This document shows positions 10,420 to 18,936 of a stretch of DNA of 64,000 nt, piece by piece. The stretch covers positions 2,170,001-2,234,000 of the forward strand of contig NZ_CP080269.1 of NCBI RefSeq assembly GCF_019431355.1, read 5' to 3'. A program made the position numbers and the translations under genes. The DNA comes from Paenibacillus sp. R14(2021) (GTDB lineage Bacteria; Bacillota; Bacilli; Paenibacillales; Paenibacillaceae). The stretch's first letter is position 1, and every line of letters begins with the position of its first letter. Under the pieces are notes generated by a model, which saw only the letters and a program-made list of their open reading frames with translations, made no database searches and was not told the origin of the DNA.

Positions 10420-11923
10420 AATGTTCTCCTTCTTTTGTTTCATTTTCTTGTACAGGATTGGCGTCGAACCACCAGTGGTAGCCGTCTCTTGCCAAGAGCT
10501 CGTCGGATTCGGCCGGACCGTAAGATCCTGCTTTATAGGAACGAAGCGGAACGAGATTCTCTTGGAATGCGTTCAAGATCGGTTGAACCCACTGCCAGGA
10601 CAATTCCACTTCGTCCCAGTGCGCGAAGAACGTCGGATCGCCGTTGAGCGCATCATGAATCAAGTTCTCGTAGGCTTCAGGCACGTTGTCGTTCTTATCC
10701 GCGTGGAAGTCGATGTGGATCGGCTTGAATTCACCTTTATGCTCCGGATCGCGCGTGTTTAATTGAAGCGAAATGCCTTCATTCGGACTGATTTCGAAGA
10801 CAAGCAGGTTAGGCACCTTCGTGTCGTCGTACGTGGACGCTTGCTGCAGCGGTTCTTTGAACTCGATGACGATGCGCGTCGATTTCTCGTTCATGCGCTT
10901 GCCGGTACGAATATAGAAAGGAACGCCGCGCCAGAAGTAATCGTCGATTTGCAGCTTAGCAGCAATGAACGTGTCGTTCATCGACGTTTCCGCAATGCCC
11001 GCTTCGGATCGGTAACCGACAACCGGCTTGCCGCCGATTACGCCGGCTTCGTACTGACCGCGGATGACTTGCGATACGACGTCCTCCTTCTGCAGCGGCT
11101 CTACGGACTCCATGACCTTCTTCTTCTTAAGACGGACTTTATCCGAACCGCTGTTGCTCGGCAGGTGGATCGCCAGCATCATCATTAGTTGAAGCATATG
11201 GTTCTGGAACATGTCTCTAACAGCGCCGACGTGATCATAGTAACCCGCCCGTTCTTCAACGCCGACCGTTTCGTTCGCCGTAATCTGAACGTTCGCGATG
11301 TAACGGTTGGTCCACAACGCTTGAAGCACCGGATTGGTCTGCTGCAGCACTTCGAGCTTCTGCACCATCGGCTTGCCGAGATAATGATCGATACGGAAAA
11401 TTTCATGCTCTTCGAACGATTTGCTCAGCTTCCAGTTCAAATCCCGGGCCGATTGCAAATCATGGCCGAACGGCTTCTCGATGACGAGGCGTTTCCAGGC
11501 ATCCGCTGAGCCAAGGCCGCTTTCTTGGATGTTGGCCGCGATCGGCTCGAAGAATTCAGGTCCAACGGATAAGTAAAACAGGCGGTTAGGCGCTGCGCTC
11601 AGCTCAGCTTCACGCTTTTCGATGCGGCTCAGCAGCGTTTTGTAATCCTCTTTGCGGCCAACGTCCAGCACGCTATAGCGGAATACACGCAAGAACTGTT
11701 TCACCGAATCGGCATCGTTCCCTTGGCGTCTGGAAAAGATACGAAGAGACTGTTCGACATTTGCCTGAAAGGCTTCGTCCGTGAGCTCTCTTCGTCCAAG
11801 TCCGAATACGGAAAAGGATTGCGGAAGCTTGCCGTCTATGAACAAATTATACAAGGCAGGGTAGATTTTGCGTTTCGCTAAATCCCCTGTCGCACCAAAT
11901 AAAACAAATGAGGTTGCCTCCAT
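10397..11923 (-). CDS. zwf: glucose-6-phosphate 1-dehydrogenase
   Basis: A 508-residue enzyme that oxidises glucose 6-phosphate to 6-phosphoglucono-lactone, the entry to the oxidative pentose-phosphate pathway. The Rossmann motif [19 protein letters not shown] starts at residue 8, and the active-site signature [12 protein letters not shown] contains the catalytic His. The ATG at 11923 follows GGAAGGAG; the frame stays open for 39 further codons upstream, but these look non-coding. It is the first gene of the five-gene operon and ends 23 nt inside tkt. A separate 6-phosphogluconolactonase is not present in the window. Confidence 0.95.
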   Translation of the reverse strand: MEATSFVLFGATGDLAKRKIYPALYNLFIDGKLPQSFSVFGLGRRELTDEAFQANVEQSLRIFSRRQGNDADSVKQFLRVFRYSVLDVGRKEDYKTLLSRIEKREAELSAAPNRLFYLSVGPEFFEPIAANIQESGLGSADAWKRLVIEKPFGHDLQSARDLNWKLSKSFEEHEIFRIDHYLGKPMVQKLEVLQQTNPVLQALWTNRYIANVQITANETVGVEERAGYYDHVGAVRDMFQNHMLQLMMMLAIHLPSNSGSDKVRLKKKKVMESVEPLQKEDVVSQVIRGQYEAGVIGGKPVVGYRSEAGIAETSMNDTFIAAKLQIDDYFWRGVPFYIRTGKRMNEKSTRIVIEFKEPLQQASTYDDTKVPNLLVFEISPNEGISLQLNTRDPEHKGEFKPIHIDFHADKNDNVPEAYENLIHDALNGDPTFFAHWDEVELSWQWVQPILNAFQENLVPLRSYKAGSYGPAESDELLARDGYHWWFDANPVQENETKEGEHYAYHTNN

Positions 11924-12034
11924 GCTGTTCTTCTCCTTCCAGCAGAGCTTCTCTTGATGTTCCGGCATGGCAGCTGCCGCTGAGTGATCAGCACGCTGTC
12001 TCCATAACCGTAAGCTCTGGTTTCTCTTTCGTAT

Positions 12035-12085
12035 TTCCACTATAATACGATTATCATCTATACGAGTAATTAATATATTTCACAG
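12035..12085. promoter_or_regulatory. overlapping divergent promoters and inverted repeat between zwf and the LysR gene
   Basis: This AT-rich stretch holds a perfect TATAAT for the LysR gene at 12041-12046. The complementary strand offers TATTAT at 12047-12042 as the zwf -10, so the two promoters overlap. The same bases form the inverted repeat ATAAT-N3-ATTAT (12042-12054), a candidate LysR operator. Neither side has a good -35, which would fit activator dependence. Confidence 0.45.
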
Positions 12086-12097
12086 GAGCTATAGACC

Positions 12098-12982
12098 ATG
12101 TCTATGACCAACAATTACGAACTTTACAAGGTGTTCTATTGGGCTGCAAAAACGGGAAGCCTGACGCAGGCTGCCAAAGCGCTCTATCTCACACAACCCA
12201 GCGTCAGTCATGCGATCAAGCAATTGGAGGACAGCTTCGGCATTACCTTGTTTTATCGGAATTCCAAAGGCGTCTCGCTTACCCAGGAGGGGGCCGTGCT
12301 CTACTCCTATATCGAGCAGTCGCAGATCTATATCACGCTTGCGGAAGAAAAGATGGCCGCGCTCAAAAATCTGGACAGCGGCGAGCTTAGAATCGGCGGC
12401 AGTGATTCGTTGTTCAAGCATTATCTGCTTCCGTTCTTGGAAGACTATCATCAGAAGCATCCCGGCATTAAGCTGCATCTGAATCACGGCACGACGCCGG
12501 AGACCATTTCCTTCCTGAAGGAAGGACGCATCGATGTCGGCGTCGTCCGCATGCCCATCGTCGATTCCCAGCTCAAAGTGATGCGGGGCATTCAGCTGCA
12601 GGATTGTTTCGTGGCGGGAGCCCGTTATTCCGAGCTGAAGGACGAAATTCTGTCGATCGAGCTGCTGCTCCAGTACCCCATTATTCTGTTCTCACGCAAC
12701 AGCCGGGTACGGATGGCCATCACGGAGCTGTTCCAAAGCTTCGGACATGAAATCAAACCCGAAATCGAGGTCGGAAGCGTCGATCTGTTAATCGAATTCG
12801 CGAAAAAAGGACTCGGCATCTCGTACGTGACCCGAGAATTCGTCAGCAAGGAGTTAGAGAGCGGCGCCCTCTTCGAAATTCAGTTGGACGTCAAGCTGCC
12901 GCCTTCCCAAGTCGGATTCATGACGATGCGCAACATGCCGCTTTCCGGCGCAGCCAGCAAGTTTATCGAGCTCCTGCGTTAG
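12098..12982 (+). CDS. LysR-family transcriptional regulator divergent from the pentose-phosphate operon
   Basis: A 294-residue LysR-type regulator. Residues 5-65 form the winged helix-turn-helix (AAKTGSLTQAAKALYLTQPSVSHAIKQLE). Residues about 90-290 form the periplasmic-binding-like effector domain (GELRIGGSDSLFKHYLLPFLEDY, VGVVRMP). AGGAG lies 9 nt before the ATG. It faces away from zwf with 174 bp between the starts, the usual arrangement for a LysR protein that controls its divergent neighbour. I infer control of zwf-tkt-tal-pgi-gnd, perhaps in response to a sugar phosphate. The effector is not known from sequence. Confidence 0.9.
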   Translation: MSMTNNYELYKVFYWAAKTGSLTQAAKALYLTQPSVSHAIKQLEDSFGITLFYRNSKGVSLTQEGAVLYSYIEQSQIYITLAEEKMAALKNLDSGELRIGGSDSLFKHYLLPFLEDYHQKHPGIKLHLNHGTTPETISFLKEGRIDVGVVRMPIVDSQLKVMRGIQLQDCFVAGARYSELKDEILSIELLLQYPIILFSRNSRVRMAITELFQSFGHEIKPEIEVGSVDLLIEFAKKGLGISYVTREFVSKELESGALFEIQLDVKLPPSQVGFMTMRNMPLSGAASKFIELLR

Positions 12983-13082
12983 ACGGCGGGTCCCCGCCGC
13001 GCCACTGTGGGGCACAGGCTGAGGCAGCGTGTCAGGTTAGGCATTATAGCTGCAGCATTATTCACAACAGCCCTATACGGCC

Positions 13083-13122
13083 AGAGTCGATCGCGCACGA
13101 ACGCGGACGGCTCTCTTTTTTT
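13083..13122 (+). terminator. intrinsic terminator of the LysR gene
   Basis: A 13-bp stem (AGAGTCGATCGCG with CGCGGACGGCTCT, one mismatch and two G-T pairs) with loop CACGAA is followed by CTTTTTTT. Confidence 0.85.
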
Positions 13123-13209
13123 GCGTTCGCCCAGCAACAAACCCGTCTCTCTTCGCGTCTAATAGTGGTAGCTTTTACCGAGAACCAGCTAGCGGAAGGA
13201 TGTTGCAGA

Positions 13210-14862
13210 ATGAGATTGGGCAAATGGGCCGCCCTCACGATGATGCTGCTTGTGTACGTGCTGACTGCGCTTGCGCAGCCGGCGCATGCGGCGGACCGAA
13301 GCATCGGCATTTACTTGGACGGCCGGAAACTGGCGAGCGACGTCTCGCCGTTCATCGTACCAAAGGTGAACGTAACCATGGTGCCTCTTCGCGTCATAAG
13401 CGAAGGCATAGGCGCTTCCGTTGCTTGGACGCCGCAAACGAGGACGGTAACGATTGACGATTCGTCCGTGACGATCGAATTGAAAGCAGGTGCGAAGAAC
13501 GGGCTTGTCAACGGCAGTTCGGTTGCGCTTGAGGCATCCGTTCAGAATACACAGGGCCGCATTATGGTACCGCTCCGTTTCGTCGGCGAGCAGCTGGGGC
13601 TGCTGGTGGACTGGAGCCAGTCGGACCGTACGATTTCCCTGACGTCCCCAGGTTATGCGCCTCCGACAGAACCGGACGGCAGCCCGGGCAGCAATCCCGG
13701 AAGCGGCGGCACTTCGCCGGGCACAGGCGAAGGAAACGGCGGGAGCCATCCGGGAAGCGGTCCCGGTGCAAGCAGCGGGCTTCGCGGCGCTTGGGTATCC
13801 ACCGTATTCAATCTCGATTGGCCTACTGCCGCGTCTTACGGCAAGCAGGATCAGCAGAAGCAGGAATTTACGAAGCTGCTGGACGAATTGCAGCATATGG
13901 GACTGAACGCTGTATTCGTACAGGTTCGTCCGGCTGGCGACGCGCTCTACCCATCGCAGCTCGTCCCGTGGTCCAAAGTGCTGACAGGCACGCAGGGAAA
14001 AGACCCTGGCTATGATCCCCTTGCATTCATGATCGAGGAGACGCATAAGCGGGGCATGCAGTTCCACGCCTGGTTTAATCCGTTCCGTGCGAATACGGAT
14101 GCCAAGATCGACACCCTTGCCGCCAACCATGTGGCGAAGCAGCATCCCGAATGGATCGTGAATTCGGGCGGTACGATCTATATCAATCCCGGCATTCCCG
14201 AGGCGCGTCAGCATATTATTGATGCCGTGATGGAGGTTGTGTCGCGCTACGACATCGACGGCGTTCATCTGGACGATTATTTCTATCCATCAGGAGGCAC
14301 GTTCGACGATAATGCCGCATTCCTCACTTACGGCCTGTTCAAGAACAAGGCCGATTGGCGCAGAAACAACATCAATTTGTTCGTGCAGCAGCTGGGCAGC
14401 GCCATCCATGACGCCAAGCCTGCCGTGAAATTCGGCATCAGCCCGTTCGGCGTATGGCGCAATCAATCGGTCGATCCCACCGGTTCGGCCACGAAAGCCG
14501 GTGTGACCGCGTACGATAACATGTATGCCGACGTGCGGACATGGATCAAGAGCGGCTGGCTGGACTACGTCATTCCCCAAATCTACTGGAGTCTCTCCTT
14601 CCCCGCCGCGAGATACGACACGCTGACCAGCTGGTGGTCGAACGAAGTGAGAGGGACGGGTGTCTCGCTCTACATCGGGCATTCACCGTACAAGCTGGGA
14701 ACGAATGAAGCCGGCTGGCAAGATGCTCATGAAATTACCCGTCAGCTCGACGATAATAAGCAGCATCCCGAAGTGGCGGGCGATGTGTTCTTCAGCGCCA
14801 AGGATCTTCGGCGCAATCCGCTCGGCATCGCCGATGTGCTTCGCGCTTATTACGGCGGCTGA
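13210..14862 (+). CDS. secreted glycosyl-hydrolase-like protein (GHL10/DUF187) with copper-amine-oxidase-like N-domain
   Basis: A 550-residue exported protein. A signal peptide occupies residues 1-27 (ending AQPAHA). A copper-amine-oxidase-like N-terminal domain follows at about 30-160 (YLDGRKL, VPLRVISEGIGASVAW, GRIMVPLRFVGEQLG), a module that often anchors or organises secreted Paenibacillus proteins and is not itself an oxidase. A Gly/Pro/Ser-rich linker spans about 160-190. A GHL10 TIM-barrel domain (LRGAWVSTVFNLDWP, AVFVQVRPAGDALYPS, FHAWFNPFR, GVHLDDYFYP) fills the rest. The family is predicted to cleave cell-wall or exopolysaccharide glycans; the exact bond is unknown. The start at 13210 has GGAAGGA upstream. 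Confidence 0.88.
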   Translation: MRLGKWAALTMMLLVYVLTALAQPAHAADRSIGIYLDGRKLASDVSPFIVPKVNVTMVPLRVISEGIGASVAWTPQTRTVTIDDSSVTIELKAGAKNGLVNGSSVALEASVQNTQGRIMVPLRFVGEQLGLLVDWSQSDRTISLTSPGYAPPTEPDGSPGSNPGSGGTSPGTGEGNGGSHPGSGPGASSGLRGAWVSTVFNLDWPTAASYGKQDQQKQEFTKLLDELQHMGLNAVFVQVRPAGDALYPSQLVPWSKVLTGTQGKDPGYDPLAFMIEETHKRGMQFHAWFNPFRANTDAKIDTLAANHVAKQHPEWIVNSGGTIYINPGIPEARQHIIDAVMEVVSRYDIDGVHLDDYFYPSGGTFDDNAAFLTYGLFKNKADWRRNNINLFVQQLGSAIHDAKPAVKFGISPFGVWRNQSVDPTGSATKAGVTAYDNMYADVRTWIKSGWLDYVIPQIYWSLSFPAARYDTLTSWWSNEVRGTGVSLYIGHSPYKLGTNEAGWQDAHEITRQLDDNKQHPEVAGDVFFSAKDLRRNPLGIADVLRAYYGG

Positions 14863-14936
14863 TCCGGTGCGGTGGTAGGGGGCATACAGCAAGAGCTGTT
14901 ACCTCTACCGAGCAAATCCACGCACCGGTAAGCTCG

Positions 14937-14977
14937 AAAAAAGTCCGTTATGGCATTCGCCATAACGGACTTTTTTT
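14937..14977. terminator. bidirectional terminator between two convergent secreted-protein genes
   Basis: A 12-bp perfect stem (GTCCGTTATGGC / GCCATAACGGAC) with an ATTC loop is flanked by six A residues on the left and seven T residues on the right. It therefore terminates both the GHL10 gene and the SleB-like gene. Confidence 0.92.
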
Positions 14978-15971
14978 ATCTGGCAAACCGATGATGACCT
15001 ATCGTAGCAATAACATCCAAGCTGGACCAGAACGAGCCTTTGGAAACCTCGGGATTGAAGAAATACACTGCATTCCCGACATTATTCTTGCCATTCAAGG
15101 CATCCTTGGCGGCGCGCAGCGAGCCTGCATTGGGTTTGGTCCTATCCAAGAGGCCGTTATGGGCCGGCGGGAACTGCTTCCCGGAATAGATGACATCATG
15201 TATCGAATCCGGGAAGCTTGGATCCTTCACCCGGTTCAAGATCACATTCGCCAAGGCAAGCCGCCCCTCGTAGGACTCGTAGCCCGCTTCAACCATCGTG
15301 ATTTTGGCAAGCAGCATGAGGTCGGCTTCTGTGAACGGCTTGGCGGCGTTATCGAAGAACGAAGGAATGACGATCTTGAGCTTCGTTCCCGCCTGCAGAG
15401 TGCCCTTGCTGTCCAGCCCATTGCGCTTCAGCAGCTCAGCCCGGCTGATTCCGGCGGCCGTGCTGATTTCAGCCAAGCCGTAACCGTCCGAAGTGACGGC
15501 CGGCTGAACCTCATTAAGCTCGACCACGGAGCCGTCAGCGCTCAGCTTCAAGCTCGCATGCAGCATCTCAGATAATTGACGCAGCGGCGCATATAGGCTG
15601 CCGTTCTCTAGAAAAGGAGCCGCGTCCATCACATAACGTCCTTCGTTAAAATAAACGACCGGCACGCCGTTGCCCAGTACGAGCGTATCATCGAACGCCG
15701 TATGGATCGTAACTTCCTCTTTATCATTGTCCCAGCTGGACGCCGCGCCGAATTTCTCCGCCATGCGGGCCGCAGGCACATACACTCTTCCATTCTTCGT
15801 TACAGCCGGTAAGGACAGCTTCACGGTCTTGCCTTCAAGCTTTATCGTTATATCGTTCGCGGACTCTGCTTCCCCTGCGGAGACATTGGCTAACGGTCCG
15901 CTGCACAGCAGCAGCAATGCGACAGCCATGGTAATGATAAGCCTATACACTGGCTTGACTTCACTAATCAT
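14976..15971 (-). CDS. SleB/CwlJ-type cell-wall hydrolase with copper-amine-oxidase-like and LysM-like domains
   Basis: A 331-residue secreted peptidoglycan hydrolase. A signal peptide covers residues 1-33. A copper-amine-oxidase-like N-domain spans about 40-145 (KNGRVYVPAARMAEKFGAASSWD, NGSLYAPLRQLSEMLHA). A LysM-like segment lies at about 150-205 (ISTAAGISRAELLKRNGL, GTKLKIVIP). A Hydrolase_2 domain fills the C-terminal 120 residues (ITMVEAGYESYEGRLALANVILNRV, with the catalytic Glu in VEAGYE). SleB/CwlJ relatives are lytic transglycosylases acting on spore cortex, but this domain order is also found in vegetative wall hydrolases. The start at 15971 follows GGGAGG. Confidence 0.88.
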   Translation of the reverse strand: MISEVKPVYRLIITMAVALLLLCSGPLANVSAGEAESANDITIKLEGKTVKLSLPAVTKNGRVYVPAARMAEKFGAASSWDNDKEEVTIHTAFDDTLVLGNGVPVVYFNEGRYVMDAAPFLENGSLYAPLRQLSEMLHASLKLSADGSVVELNEVQPAVTSDGYGLAEISTAAGISRAELLKRNGLDSKGTLQAGTKLKIVIPSFFDNAAKPFTEADLMLLAKITMVEAGYESYEGRLALANVILNRVKDPSFPDSIHDVIYSGKQFPPAHNGLLDRTKPNAGSLRAAKDALNGKNNVGNAVYFFNPEVSKGSFWSSLDVIATIGHHRFAR

Positions 15972-16152
15972 GCGTACCTCCCGCACATAAAGTTGGTGTA
16001 ATCTACCAGAATTCATCTTCAAGGCAACATTATAGCACAGCTCCTTATGCGCGCAGGATTAACATTTTCACAGAATTCACAATTGGGTGCAGAATTCGGA
16101 GAAGAAAGTATCCATTCTGGGGGCAGAGTTTGATACAGCGGATCCTATAAAT

Positions 16153-16203
16153 AGAACCCGGACGAAGGAAGCCGCCAAGGCGGAAATCCCATATCCGGGT
16201 TCT
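16153..16203. repeat. long imperfect hairpin downstream of the decayed module
   Basis: Arms of 10 bp (AGAACCCGGA / TCCGGGTTCT) enclose a 31-base loop that itself contains CCGCC-TTGG-CGG. TTTT follows on the plus strand. It may be the old terminator of the degraded gene at 16231-16425. Confidence 0.4.
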
Positions 16204-16230
16204 GTTTTAGCTATGCATTACGGAATGATT

Positions 16231-16425
16231 CTAAAAATAATCGAACGTAAAGGTCGTTCCCGTGCCTTTGATTACCTTGATGGTGTGCGAGCCGCTGCTC
16301 AAGCCGGCCATGCTGAATACCGTTTGCTGCGCCGAGCTGTTTGCGCTTACCGTTCCTTTGAATACATTGTCCAGAGATGCAACTGATTCCCGTTCCTGTG
16401 AAGGCATAGGTGAAACGATTCCTGG
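16231..16425 (-). pseudogene. C-terminal remnant of a secreted carbohydrate-binding-like module, frameshifted
   Basis: The minus strand encodes FTYAFTGTGIS in one frame and, after a shift of frame near 16375, DNVFKGTVSANSSAQQTVFS followed by AGLSSGSHTIKVIKGTGTTF and a stop. This reads like the end of a beta-sandwich binding domain attached to many secreted glycosidases (the pattern 'SGSHTIKV.K.G'). No start, ribosome site or upstream domain remains. The family assignment is an inference from a short stretch. Confidence 0.5.
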
Positions 16426-16479
16426 TACAATCTATGCATGGTGCACGCTTCATGCAAGCTTGGACAGCAAGGTTCCCCG

Positions 16480-17295
16480 TTACGTACGACGCATATACGC
16501 GCGCACTGTAATTGGTGCAAAGATTGCAACGATGACGGCCGCGCCGATGAGGGAGATAGCGAGATCCCAGCCTACGGTTCCAGCGTTGGCCAAATCCCGA
16601 ACGGCCGTGACGAGATGCGAGATCGGGTTGATTTTGACGAACCACTGCAGCCAGTTCGGCATCGTATCGACAGGCACGAACGCGTTGGAGAGGAACGTCA
16701 GCGGAAACAGCACCAGCATCGATATCCCCTGCACGCTTGCCGCGGTGCGGCCAATGACGCCGAAGAAGGCGAAGATCCAGCTGATTGCCCACGCGCAGGC
16801 GATGACGATCAACCCCGCAATAACGACATGAACGAAGCCGCCCTCGGGCCGGTAACCCATAATAAAGCCCATCGTAAAGGTAAGCACCGTCGCAATGGTA
16901 TACCTGACCGTATCCGCGAGCAGCGCCCCCGCGAGCGGTGCGATCCGTGCGATCGGCAGCGACTTGAAGCGGTCGAATACGCCTTTATCCATATCCTCGC
17001 GCAATTGGACGCCCGTAACGATCGAAGTCGTAATGACGGTCTGCACCAGGATACCGGGAATGATGACGGGCAAGTAGCTCAGCACATCTCCCGAGATGGC
17101 GCCGCCGAAGATGTACGTGAACATAAGCGTGAAAATAATCGGCTGCAGTGTAACGTCGAACAGCTGCTCTGGCGTACGCCGAATCTTGAGAATGCCCCGA
17201 TAGGCCATCGTGAGCGAATTGCGTATGGTCTGGCCGAAGCTCGTGTAATTCCTCAGCTTGCGGTCCGCACCCGGCATTATGGATATGCTTCTCAT
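16480..17295 (-). CDS. ABC-2 type permease (DrrB-like)
   Basis: A 271-residue membrane subunit of an ABC exporter. Hydrophobic segments recur at about 50-70, 75-100, 130-155, 160-185, 190-210 and 240-262, with the ABC-2 motif region LVLFPLTFLSNAFVPVDTMP and WFVKINPISHLVTAVRDL. These are diagnostic of the DrrB/daunorubicin-resistance group. It pairs with the ATPase encoded just upstream, with a 4-bp ATGA overlap. It probably exports a hydrophobic drug, lipid or peptide, but the substrate cannot be read from sequence. Confidence 0.9.
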   Translation of the reverse strand: MRSISIMPGADRKLRNYTSFGQTIRNSLTMAYRGILKIRRTPEQLFDVTLQPIIFTLMFTYIFGGAISGDVLSYLPVIIPGILVQTVITTSIVTGVQLREDMDKGVFDRFKSLPIARIAPLAGALLADTVRYTIATVLTFTMGFIMGYRPEGGFVHVVIAGLIVIACAWAISWIFAFFGVIGRTAASVQGISMLVLFPLTFLSNAFVPVDTMPNWLQWFVKINPISHLVTAVRDLANAGTVGWDLAISLIGAAVIVAIFAPITVRAYMRRT

Positions 17296-18311
17296 GCGGT
17301 AACCTCCTTGGTATTGCGCGATCCATTCGCCTCGTCCTTAACGCCGTGGCCGGTTATCGTCAGAAACACCTCGTCGAGCGTTGGTTTCTGGACGCTCATT
17401 TCGTCCAATGGAATTCCCGCCTCACGAAGAGCGACAAGCAGGTCCGTGACCAAATCAACGTTCGTCATCGGCGCCGTAATCTTCCCGGCTTCCGACGATA
17501 CATTGGACTGAACGCGGAGCACCGACTCAATAATTCGCCGTGCGTCTTCGATATGCTGCGGCTGCTGGACTCTCAAGTGCAGCGACGAGGAGCCGACGGA
17601 AGCCTTCAATTCATCCACCGTGCCCTCCGCGACGACACGGCCCTGATCGATCACCGCGACCCGGTCTGCCAGCTGATCTGCCTCATCGAGATATTGCGTC
17701 GTTAGCAGAACGGTCGATCCCGTCTTCACCAAGCGGCGAATCGTATCCCACATTTGCGCACGCGTACGCGGATCTAGGCCCGTCGTCGGTTCGTCCAGGA
17801 AGATGAGCGGCGGCTGTGCGATCAGGCTCGCTGCCAAATCCAATCGGCGGCGCATCCCGCCGGAGAAATGCTTAAGCGGACGTTTCGCGGCCTCCGCCAA
17901 GCCGAACTCCTCCAGCAGCTCCGCTGCCTTGCGCTTCGCCTCTGCGCGTCCGAGGCCAAGCAGCCGGGAGAAGATGACGAGATTCTCGGTCGCGCTCAGC
18001 GACTCGTCAACCGAAGCATACTGACCGGTCACGCCGATCAGTTGGCGGACGATCTGCGACTCCTTCGCCACGTCATGCCCGAAGATGCGCGCCGAACCGG
18101 CGTCCGGCCGAAGCAGCGTCGCCAGCATGCGGATCGTCGTGGTCTTGCCCGCTCCGTTCGGTCCAAGCACCCCATAGATCGAACCTGTCGGTACATTCAA
18201 ATCCACGCCATCCACCGCGCGGTTGTCGCCGAACGCCTTGACGAGCCCGCGGGCTTCTACGGCCCATTCTCCTTGGCCGGCCTGTTGTTCCTTTCTGTAT
18301 CCATGGTCCAT
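17292..18311 (-). CDS. ABC exporter ATP-binding protein (DrrA-like)
   Basis: A 339-residue ABC ATPase. Walker A is GPNGAGKTT, the signature is HFSGGMRRRLDLA, and Walker B is LIFLDEPTTGLD. A C-terminal DrrA extension (about 230-335) ends in a segment typical of the daunorubicin-resistance ATPases. The start at 18311 follows GTAGGAGG at 7 nt; an upstream in-frame start at 18356 has no such site. With the permease gene it forms a two-gene exporter operon. Confidence 0.92.
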   Translation of the reverse strand: MDHGYRKEQQAGQGEWAVEARGLVKAFGDNRAVDGVDLNVPTGSIYGVLGPNGAGKTTTIRMLATLLRPDAGSARIFGHDVAKESQIVRQLIGVTGQYASVDESLSATENLVIFSRLLGLGRAEAKRKAAELLEEFGLAEAAKRPLKHFSGGMRRRLDLAASLIAQPPLIFLDEPTTGLDPRTRAQMWDTIRRLVKTGSTVLLTTQYLDEADQLADRVAVIDQGRVVAEGTVDELKASVGSSSLHLRVQQPQHIEDARRIIESVLRVQSNVSSEAGKITAPMTNVDLVTDLLVALREAGIPLDEMSVQKPTLDEVFLTITGHGVKDEANGSRNTKEVTA

Positions 18312-18527
18312 CGTTATTCCTCCTACATGACTGACTAAATAGGAATGGTAAAGCATGATTATGAACGGAGTATGAACCGCTGAGCCACCGAATTCAGTGA
18401 TGCATACTCATACGGCATAGGATAGTTCATCGCCAAAATTCGACAAATTACTCTGTTTTATGATACGATGCGGATACTGAATTTGGCTGGAACATTGTTC
18501 TAATCACAACAGATCGGAGTGCACGTT

Positions 18528-18677
18528 TTGGTATTCAATAAAATCGCGAACGACATCGAAAAGGAAAGATCCGCACAAGTCTTGATGCTTGCGAAGAAGC
18601 TGCTTTCCGAGAAGAAGAAGCAGCCCTTCTACTACAAATATTTTAGATTGCATCCCAAAACCGAGCCGAAATGGTGA
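18528..18677 (+). CDS. small conserved-looking ORF, 49 residues, function unknown
   Basis: An open frame starts at TTG 18528 with GGAG eight nt upstream and reads MVFNKIANDIEKERSA and so on, ending HPKTEPKW. It is Lys/Glu-rich, largely helical, and ends in an aromatic basic tail (QPFYYKYFRLH). The strong terminator 12 bp after its stop supports it as a real gene. I do not recognise a family. Confidence 0.5.
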   Translation: MVFNKIANDIEKERSAQVLMLAKKLLSEKKKQPFYYKYFRLHPKTEPKW

Positions 18678-18688
18678 GCTAATAAAAA

Positions 18689-18735
18689 GAGAGCAGACTT
18701 TCCCCGCTGGGGGAAGTGTGCTCTCCTTCTTTTCT
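18689..18735. terminator. bidirectional terminator between two small convergent ORFs
   Basis: A 17-bp stem (GAGAGCAGACTTTCCCC / GGGGGAAGTGTGCTCTC) with a GCT loop. T-rich tails lie on both strands: CTTCTTTTCT on plus and TTTTTATT on minus. Confidence 0.9.
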
Positions 18736-18777
18736 AGAGGAGTCCTGGTATTGTCCGGCTTGCGCTGATGGGCAGGC

Positions 18778-18927
18778 CTAGTCCTGCACCATGCCCGGAA
18801 CGATAAACAGCGTCTCGTGCGGCATTGTCTCTTCATACGTTCCGCTGTTGACAATTTCCCCTTCTTCGAACTGACCTAGTATCCCTTCGAAAAATATCAG
18901 ACATCGCTCCGGATCAAAATTGTCCAT
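18778..18927 (-). CDS. small acidic ORF after the sensor kinase, 49 residues
   Basis: An ATG-initiated frame begins 9 bp after the kinase stop and reads MDNFDPERCLIFFEGILGQF and so on, ending FIVPGMVQD. It is acidic and has an in-frame stop just upstream, so the start is fixed. No clear Shine-Dalgarno is visible, so expression would rely on coupling to the kinase. The shared terminator closes the unit. No family recognised; it might be chance. Confidence 0.4.
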   Translation of the reverse strand: MDNFDPERCLIFFEGILGQFEEGEIVNSGTYEETMPHETLFIVPGMVQD

Positions 18928-18936
18928 GTTTACTGC

